Part shown: positions 39,882 to 44,989 of the stretch, in pieces
Layout of the letters: the number at the start of each line of letters is the position of its first letter
Numbering within the stretch: the stretch's first letter is position 1
Source of the DNA: Candidatus Amphirhobacter heronislandensis
GTDB lineage: Bacteria > Pseudomonadota > Gammaproteobacteria > Tethybacterales > Tethybacteraceae
DNA length: 44,989 nucleotides
Assembly: GCA_001750625.1 (NCBI GenBank)
Contig: MEIE01000002.1
Span: 1 to 44,989, forward strand
Direction of reading: 5' to 3'
Notes under the pieces: model-generated
Seen by the model: the letters and a program-made list of their open reading frames with translations, nothing else
The model's database searches: none
Told to the model about the DNA's origin: nothing
Position numbers and translations under genes: made by a program

Positions 39882-41676
39882 CGGCGTTCGCGTCCTTTTG
39901 CAGCACGGCTAAGAAGGCCTCCTGCGGGATCTCGACGCTGCCGAACATCCGCATCCGCTTCTTGCCCTTCTTCTGGCGCTCGAGCAGCTTCTTCTTGCGG
40001 GTGACGTCGCCGCCGTAGCACTTGGACAGCACGTTCTTGCGCAGCGCCTTGAGGTTCTCGCGGGCGATGATCTTGCCGCCGATCACCGCCTGCAGCGGCA
40101 CCTGGAACTGCTGGCGCGGAATCGAGCCGGCGAGGCGCCGCAGCAGCTCGCGGCCGCGGCGCTCGGCCTGCGAACGCGGCACCAGCATCGCCAGCGCCGG
40201 GACCTTCTCCTCGTTGACGAGGATGTCGACGCGGGCGATGTCGGCGGGCTCGTAGCCGGCCAGCTCGTAGTCCAGCGAAGCGTAGCCGCGCGTCGCCGAC
40301 TGCAGGTCGTCGATGAAGCCGGTCACCAGCTCGGCCAGCGGCATGCGCCAGCGCGAGACGCTCTGGGCGCCGGTCTGCTCGAGGCCCTGCTGGACGCCGC
40401 GGCGGGCGATGCACAGCTGCATCACCGCGCCGAAGTGCTCGGCGGCGGCGATGATGGTGACGTCGGCGACCGGCTCGCGGATGGACGCGATGCGCTCGGG
40501 CGGCGGCAGCTCGTAGGCGGCCCGGACCATGCGCTGGCTGCCGTCGGTGAGCGCGACCTCGTGGGCGACGCCCGGCGCGGTGATGATCGAGCCGGCGTTG
40601 TGCTCGCGGACCAGCCGCTCCTGGACGATCTCCATGTGCAGCATGCCTAAGAAGCCGCACTTGATGCCCTGGCCGAAGGCGACCGAGTTCTCGGTCTCGA
40701 GCTCCAGCGCCGCGTCGTTGAGCTTGAGGCGCTCGAAAGCGTCCTTGAGCTGGCCGAACAGGTCGGCCTCGAGCGGGAAGAAGCTGGCGTACAGCTGCGG
40801 CTTGGCGGTGCGGAAGCCCGGCAGCGGCGCCGCCGCCGGCGCCGAAACGAGCGTCAGGGTGTCGCCGACCCGCGCCGCGGCGATGTCCTTGACGCCGGCG
40901 ATGACGTAGCCGACCTCGCCGCAGCCAAGCTCCTTGACCGGCAGCCGCCGCGGCGTGAAGCGGCCGAGCTCGGTCACCGGCCGCTCGGCGCCGGTCGCCA
41001 TGAAGCGGACGCGGTCGTTGGCGCGCAGGGTGCCGTTGACGACGCGCACGACGATGACCACCCCGGCGTAGGCGTCGAAATACGAGTCCGCGACCAGCGC
41101 CTGCAGCGGCCCTGCCGGGTCCCCCGTCGGCGGCGGGATGCGGCCGGCGATGGCGTCGAGCACCGCGTCGATGCCCTCGCCGGTCTTCGCCGAGCAGCGC
41201 AGCAGGTTGGCGGTGTCCAGCCCGACGATGTCGCGGATCTCGCCGGCGACCCGGTCGACGTCGGCGACCGGCAGGTCGATCTTGTTGACCACCGGGACGA
41301 TCTCGAGGCCCTGCTCGACCGCCTTGTAGCAGTTGGCCAGCGTCTGCGCCTGGACCCCCTGGGCGGCGTCGACCACCAGCAGCGCGCCCTCGCAGGCGTA
41401 CAGCGAGCGCGAGACCTCGTAGGCGAAGTCCGCGTGGCCGGGGGTGTCGATGAGGTTGAGCATGAAGGACTCGCCGTCGGCGCGGCGGTAGTCGAGGGTG
41501 GCGGTCTGGGCCTTGATGGTGATGCCGCGCTCGCGCTCGAGGTCCATGCTGTCGAGCACCTGCGCGGTCATCTCGCGGTCGCTCAGGCCCTGGCAGCGGC
41601 TGATGAAGCGGTCCGCCAGCGTCGATTTGCCATGGTCGACGTGGGCGATGATCGAGAAGTTGCGGATGCGCTCCAT
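39874..41676 (-). CDS. lepA: Elongation factor 4
   Basis: MERIRNFSIIAHVDHGKSTLADRFI; C-terminal KCYGGDVTRKKKLLERQKKGKKRMRMFGSVEIPQEAFLAVL. Confidence 0.98.
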   Translation of the reverse strand: MERIRNFSIIAHVDHGKSTLADRFISRCQGLSDREMTAQVLDSMDLERERGITIKAQTATLDYRRADGESFMLNLIDTPGHADFAYEVSRSLYACEGALLVVDAAQGVQAQTLANCYKAVEQGLEIVPVVNKIDLPVADVDRVAGEIRDIVGLDTANLLRCSAKTGEGIDAVLDAIAGRIPPPTGDPAGPLQALVADSYFDAYAGVVIVVRVVNGTLRANDRVRFMATGAERPVTELGRFTPRRLPVKELGCGEVGYVIAGVKDIAAARVGDTLTLVSAPAAAPLPGFRTAKPQLYASFFPLEADLFGQLKDAFERLKLNDAALELETENSVAFGQGIKCGFLGMLHMEIVQERLVREHNAGSIITAPGVAHEVALTDGSQRMVRAAYELPPPERIASIREPVADVTIIAAAEHFGAVMQLCIARRGVQQGLEQTGAQSVSRWRMPLAELVTGFIDDLQSATRGYASLDYELAGYEPADIARVDILVNEEKVPALAMLVPRSQAERRGRELLRRLAGSIPRQQFQVPLQAVIGGKIIARENLKALRKNVLSKCYGGDVTRKKKLLERQKKGKKRMRMFGSVEIPQEAFLAVLQKDANADG

Positions 41677-41803
41677 GCCTCAGGCGCGGCCGGCGGCCGG
41701 CGGCGGGGCGGCCGCGGCCCGAAGGCGGGGGCGGAGGGGAAAGCTCAAGGCGGCTGTGCTAAAATTGGCGGTTTTAATTGTAATACGCACAAGGACCCTC
41801 CGC

Positions 41804-43201
41804 ATGAGCAAGGCCCTCTTCGACTTCATCAAAAAGAACAAGATCGAGTTCATCGACCTGCGCTTCACCGACATCCTGGGGACCAACCACCACGTCACCC
41901 TGCCGGCCCACAAGTTCAAGCCGGACATGCTCAAGGACGGCAAGCCCTTCGACGGCTCCTCGATCCGCGGCTGGAAAGGCATCGAGAACTCCGACACCAT
42001 CCTGGTGCCGGACCCGGCCGCCCACTTCATCGACCCCTTCCGCGAGGCGCCGACCCTCAACATCGTCTGCGACGTCTACAACACCGACGGCAGCGCCTAC
42101 AACCGCGACCCCCGCGGCCTGGCGCGCCGCGCCGAGCAGGCCCTGCGCAAGTCCGGCGTCGCCGACACCGCCTACTTCGGCCCCGAGCTGGAGTTCTTCG
42201 TCTTCGACGAGATCAGCTGGGAGGTCGGCATGGGCCGCTCTTTCTACGAGATCAAGTCGATCGAGGCGGCCTGGGACACCAGCAACCCCGAGACCAACAT
42301 CGGCCACCGGCCGGGCGTCAAGGGCGGCTACTTCCCGGTGCCGCCGACCGACTCGCTCGCCGACCTGCGCGCCGAGATCTGCCAGGTCTGCACCAAGGCC
42401 GGCATGGAGGTCGAGGTCCACCACCACGAGGTCGCGACCGCCGGCCAGTGCGAGATCGGCACCCGCCTCGGCCAGGCGGTCGAGCGCGCCGACGACAGCC
42501 AGAAGTTCAAGTACATCGCCAAGAACGTCGCCTACGAGAACGGCAAGATCCTGACCTTCATGCCCAAGCCGCTCGCCGGCGACAACGGCACCGGCATGCA
42601 CGTCCACCAGTCGCTCGTCAAGAAAGGCCGCAACGTCTTCCAGGGCAACAAGTACGGCGGCCTGTCGCAGACGGCGCTGCACTACATCGGCGGCATCCTC
42701 AAGCACGCCCGCGCCATCAACGCCTTCACCAACCCGACGACCAACTCCTACAAGCGCCTGATCCCGGGCTTCGAGGCCCCGACCATCCTGGGCTTCTCCG
42801 CCCACAACCGCTCGGTCTCGATCCGCATCCCGCACACCGCCGACGCCTCGCAGCGCCGCTGCGAGGTGCGCTTCCCGGACGCGGCGGCCAACCCCTACCT
42901 CGCCTTCCCGGCGATGCTGGCGGCGGGCCTCGACGGCATCAAGAACAAGATCGATCCGGGCAAGCCGATGGACAAGAACATGTACGAGATCTCCGAGCGC
43001 GAGGCGCTGCGCCTGCCGCAGGTGAGCGCGACCCTCAACGACGCGCTGGTGGCCCTCGACAAGGATCGCAAGTTCCTGACGGCCTCGGGCATCTTCGACG
43101 ACGACCTGATCGACACCTACATCGACCTCAAGATCGACGAGAGCAAGATGTTCCGCTCCTCGCCGCACCCGATCGAGTTCGACCTGTACTTCGGCTGCTA
43201 G
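41804..43201 (+). CDS. glnA: Type I glutamine synthetase
   Basis: IEFIDLRFTDILGTNHHVTLPAH, FDGSSIRGW, GTGMHVHQSL, KNMYEISEREA with candidate adenylylation Tyr; listed ORF start at 41498 is an upstream extension. Confidence 0.97.
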   Translation: MSKALFDFIKKNKIEFIDLRFTDILGTNHHVTLPAHKFKPDMLKDGKPFDGSSIRGWKGIENSDTILVPDPAAHFIDPFREAPTLNIVCDVYNTDGSAYNRDPRGLARRAEQALRKSGVADTAYFGPELEFFVFDEISWEVGMGRSFYEIKSIEAAWDTSNPETNIGHRPGVKGGYFPVPPTDSLADLRAEICQVCTKAGMEVEVHHHEVATAGQCEIGTRLGQAVERADDSQKFKYIAKNVAYENGKILTFMPKPLAGDNGTGMHVHQSLVKKGRNVFQGNKYGGLSQTALHYIGGILKHARAINAFTNPTTNSYKRLIPGFEAPTILGFSAHNRSVSIRIPHTADASQRRCEVRFPDAAANPYLAFPAMLAAGLDGIKNKIDPGKPMDKNMYEISEREALRLPQVSATLNDALVALDKDRKFLTASGIFDDDLIDTYIDLKIDESKMFRSSPHPIEFDLYFGC

Positions 43202-43207
43202 CCATAG

Positions 43208-43213
43208 TAGAAT
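43208..43213 (+). promoter_or_regulatory. -10-like TAGAAT 9 nt before the rpmB ATG
   Basis: TAGCCATAGTAGAATAGGCTTCCCATG. Confidence 0.4.
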
Positions 43214-43222
43214 AGGCTTCCC

Positions 43223-43447
43223 ATGTCCCGCGTCTGCGCCATAACCGGCAAGAAGCCCATGTTCGGCCACAACGTGTCGAAGGCCAACAACAAGACCAAG
43301 CGCCGCTTCAACCCGAACCTGGCCAAGCGCCGCATCTGGATCGCCAGCCAGCAGCGCTACGTCAAGCTGACGATCTCGCACCAGGGCCAGCGCATCCTCG
43401 ACAAGAACGGCGCCGAAGCCACCCTCAAGAAGCTGGGGCTGATCTAA
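43223..43447 (+). CDS. rpmB: 50S ribosomal protein L28
   Basis: [33 protein letters not shown]. Confidence 0.97.
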   Translation: MSRVCAITGKKPMFGHNVSKANNKTKRRFNPNLAKRRIWIASQQRYVKLTISHQGQRILDKNGAEATLKKLGLI

Positions 43448-43448
43448 G

Positions 43449-43619
43449 ATGGGCCAGAAACGCAAGCGCGAGCGCATCAAGCTGGAGTCGAGCCTCGGCA
43501 CCGGCTACTTCTACGTCACGACCAAGAACCGCAAGCTCAAGCCGGACAAGATCGAGATCCGCCGCTACGACCCGATCGCGCGCAAGCACTGCGTCTTCGT
43601 CGAGAAGAAGATCAAGTAG
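43449..43619 (+). CDS. rpmG: 50S ribosomal protein L33, Cys-less form
   Basis: [56 protein letters not shown]; not in the ORF track because of length. Confidence 0.96.
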   Translation: MGQKRKRERIKLESSLGTGYFYVTTKNRKLKPDKIEIRRYDPIARKHCVFVEKKIK

Positions 43620-43706
43620 CGCGCCGGCCGCCGCCCGCGGCCAACCTCACTGACAAGCCAATTGCCCTGCGCCAGGGGCAGCCCCGCCGCAGGCGCGGCA
43701 GGGACG

Positions 43707-43724
43707 GGCGCGGCGCGCCGCGCC
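43707..43724. repeat. 18-bp perfect palindrome GGCGCGGCGCGCCGCGCC in the rpmG/desaturase convergent spacer
   Basis: Direct reading. Confidence 0.65.
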
Positions 43725-43740
43725 GCGCGCTAAGGAAAGA

Positions 43741-44934
43741 CTAGGCCGAAGCCGGCTGCGGCAGGCTCGAGAAGCCGCGCAGCTCCTCGGCGAAGCGCTT
43801 CAGCGATTCGATGCCGCTGCCTTCGGCCTTGCGGCACCAGCTGCGCAGGCGCTCGATGAGCTGCTCCATGCTCGCGTCGCGGTCTTCCCACAGCGAGGCC
43901 AGCTCCTTGTTCATTTCCCTGATCTTGCCGACGACCGCCGAGTGCTCGGCGAGCTTGCGCAGCGATTCGCGCTCGCCCTTGCTCAGGCGGTGGCCCCGGA
44001 AGGACAGCCACTTGCGGTAGGCGCCGCTCGCGAGCGCCGGGGCGCCGCTCTTGGCGAAGAACTTGCGGCCTTCCTCGACGCAGGTGCTGCGGACCGATTC
44101 GGTGAACTCGGTCATCACCTCGAAGCGGTTGGTGATGATCGACTGCAGCGTGTCGAGGTCGCAGGCCGGCTTGGCGTGCCGGTGCAGCCGCGGCGCGATG
44201 CGCTTGACCTTCGCCAGCTTCATCATCTCCAGCAGCCGGATGTAGCCCCAGCCCAGGTCGAACTCGTACCACTTGGACGACAGCTTCGAGGAGGTCGGGT
44301 AGGCGTGGTGGTTGTTGTGCAGCTCCTCGCCGCCGATGAACAGCGCCAGCGGGACGATGTTGCGGCTCTCGTCGTGGGTCTGGAAGTTGCGGTAGCCCAG
44401 GTAATGGCCGACGCCGTTGATGACGCCCGCCGCCCAGAAGGGAATCCAGATCATCTGGATCACCCAGATCACGACGCCGATCCAGCCGAAAACCAGCAGG
44501 TCGGCCAGCAGCATCACGTAGATCCCGTAGTTCTGGAAGCGCTTGTAGAACTTCTCGGCCGCGTCGTCCGGGGTCCCGAAGCCGTACTTCTCGATAGTCT
44601 TGTCGTTGCAGGCCTCCTCGTGGTACAGGCCGGCGCCGCAGAACAGCACCCGCCAGATGCCGGCGACCTGCGGGCTGTGCGGGTCGTCCTCGGTCTCGAC
44701 CTTGGCGTGGTGCTTGCGGTGGACCGCGGTCCACTCCTTGGTGTTCATGCCGGTCGTCAGCCACAGCCACAGCCGGAAGAAGTGGCTCACCGGCGGCGCG
44801 AGGTCGACCGAGCGGTGCGCCTGGTTGCGGTGCAGGAAAATCGTCACCGCGGCGATGGTTATGTGCGTAAGGCACAGGGTGGCGACCACGTAGGCCCACC
44901 AGGGCAGATCGCCCGCAAATCCCGTAAAGTTCAC
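43741..44934 (-). CDS. Membrane fatty-acid (acyl-CoA delta-9-type) desaturase
   Basis: Three His boxes HRNQAH, HRKHH, HNNHH; GTG start with SD AAGGAGG. Confidence 0.93.
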   Translation of the reverse strand: MNFTGFAGDLPWWAYVVATLCLTHITIAAVTIFLHRNQAHRSVDLAPPVSHFFRLWLWLTTGMNTKEWTAVHRKHHAKVETEDDPHSPQVAGIWRVLFCGAGLYHEEACNDKTIEKYGFGTPDDAAEKFYKRFQNYGIYVMLLADLLVFGWIGVVIWVIQMIWIPFWAAGVINGVGHYLGYRNFQTHDESRNIVPLALFIGGEELHNNHHAYPTSSKLSSKWYEFDLGWGYIRLLEMMKLAKVKRIAPRLHRHAKPACDLDTLQSIITNRFEVMTEFTESVRSTCVEEGRKFFAKSGAPALASGAYRKWLSFRGHRLSKGERESLRKLAEHSAVVGKIREMNKELASLWEDRDASMEQLIERLRSWCRKAEGSGIESLKRFAEELRGFSSLPQPASA

Positions 44935-44989
44935 TCCATTTCCCTCCTTGCGTAGGCTGGAATCACTGCGGGGATTTTACACCAGGACG

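Noticed and set aside
41700-41803. Sigma54 promoter upstream of glnA
   Set aside because: No TGGCAC-N5-TTGCA-like pair found; a TAAAAT hexamer fits a sigma70-type -10 better.

Overview
High-GC proteobacterial window (gene content and order look gamma-/beta-proteobacterial). It is densely coded, and I found no tRNA, rRNA, CRISPR array or recognisable mobile element. From left to right: a truncated accB start; a TlpA-like thioredoxin and membrane pyrophosphatase hppA (-); SCO protein, aceE, aceF, znuC, znuB, a PLP-dependent aromatic amino-acid decarboxylase, a KefB-like antiporter and groES-groEL (+); metG (-). Then comes a 12-gene catabolic/transport block between metG and nth. Its plus arm is crotonase, aldehyde dehydrogenase, SDR, xylose-isomerase-like TIM barrel, DUF993 aldolase-like protein and GMC oxidoreductase. 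Its minus arm is GMC oxidoreductase, CoA-transferase and a complete carbohydrate ABC transporter. After nth there is a long minus-strand housekeeping run (lepA-lepB-rnc-era-HAD-pdxJ-acpS-nagZ-dnaB-ratA-rnfH-smpB), then glnA-rpmB-rpmG (+) and a fatty-acid desaturase (-). Main points for follow-up: (1) the metG/nth-bounded catabolic block with two GMC oxidoreductases and DUF993, substrate unknown; (2) a 9-9-9 inverted repeat with CIRCE architecture but symmetric arm substitutions, directly downstream of a near-consensus sigma70 promoter at groESL; (3) a 14-codon leader ORF with a strong Shine-Dalgarno overlapping the kefB-like start codon; (4) recurrent TAGAAT/TAAAAT -10-like hexamers very close to start codons, suggesting leaderless or near-leaderless transcripts; (5) a terminator-like hairpin inside the ABC transporter operon; (6) a truncated AccB at the window edge. 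All calls come from reading the sequence; no database search was run.
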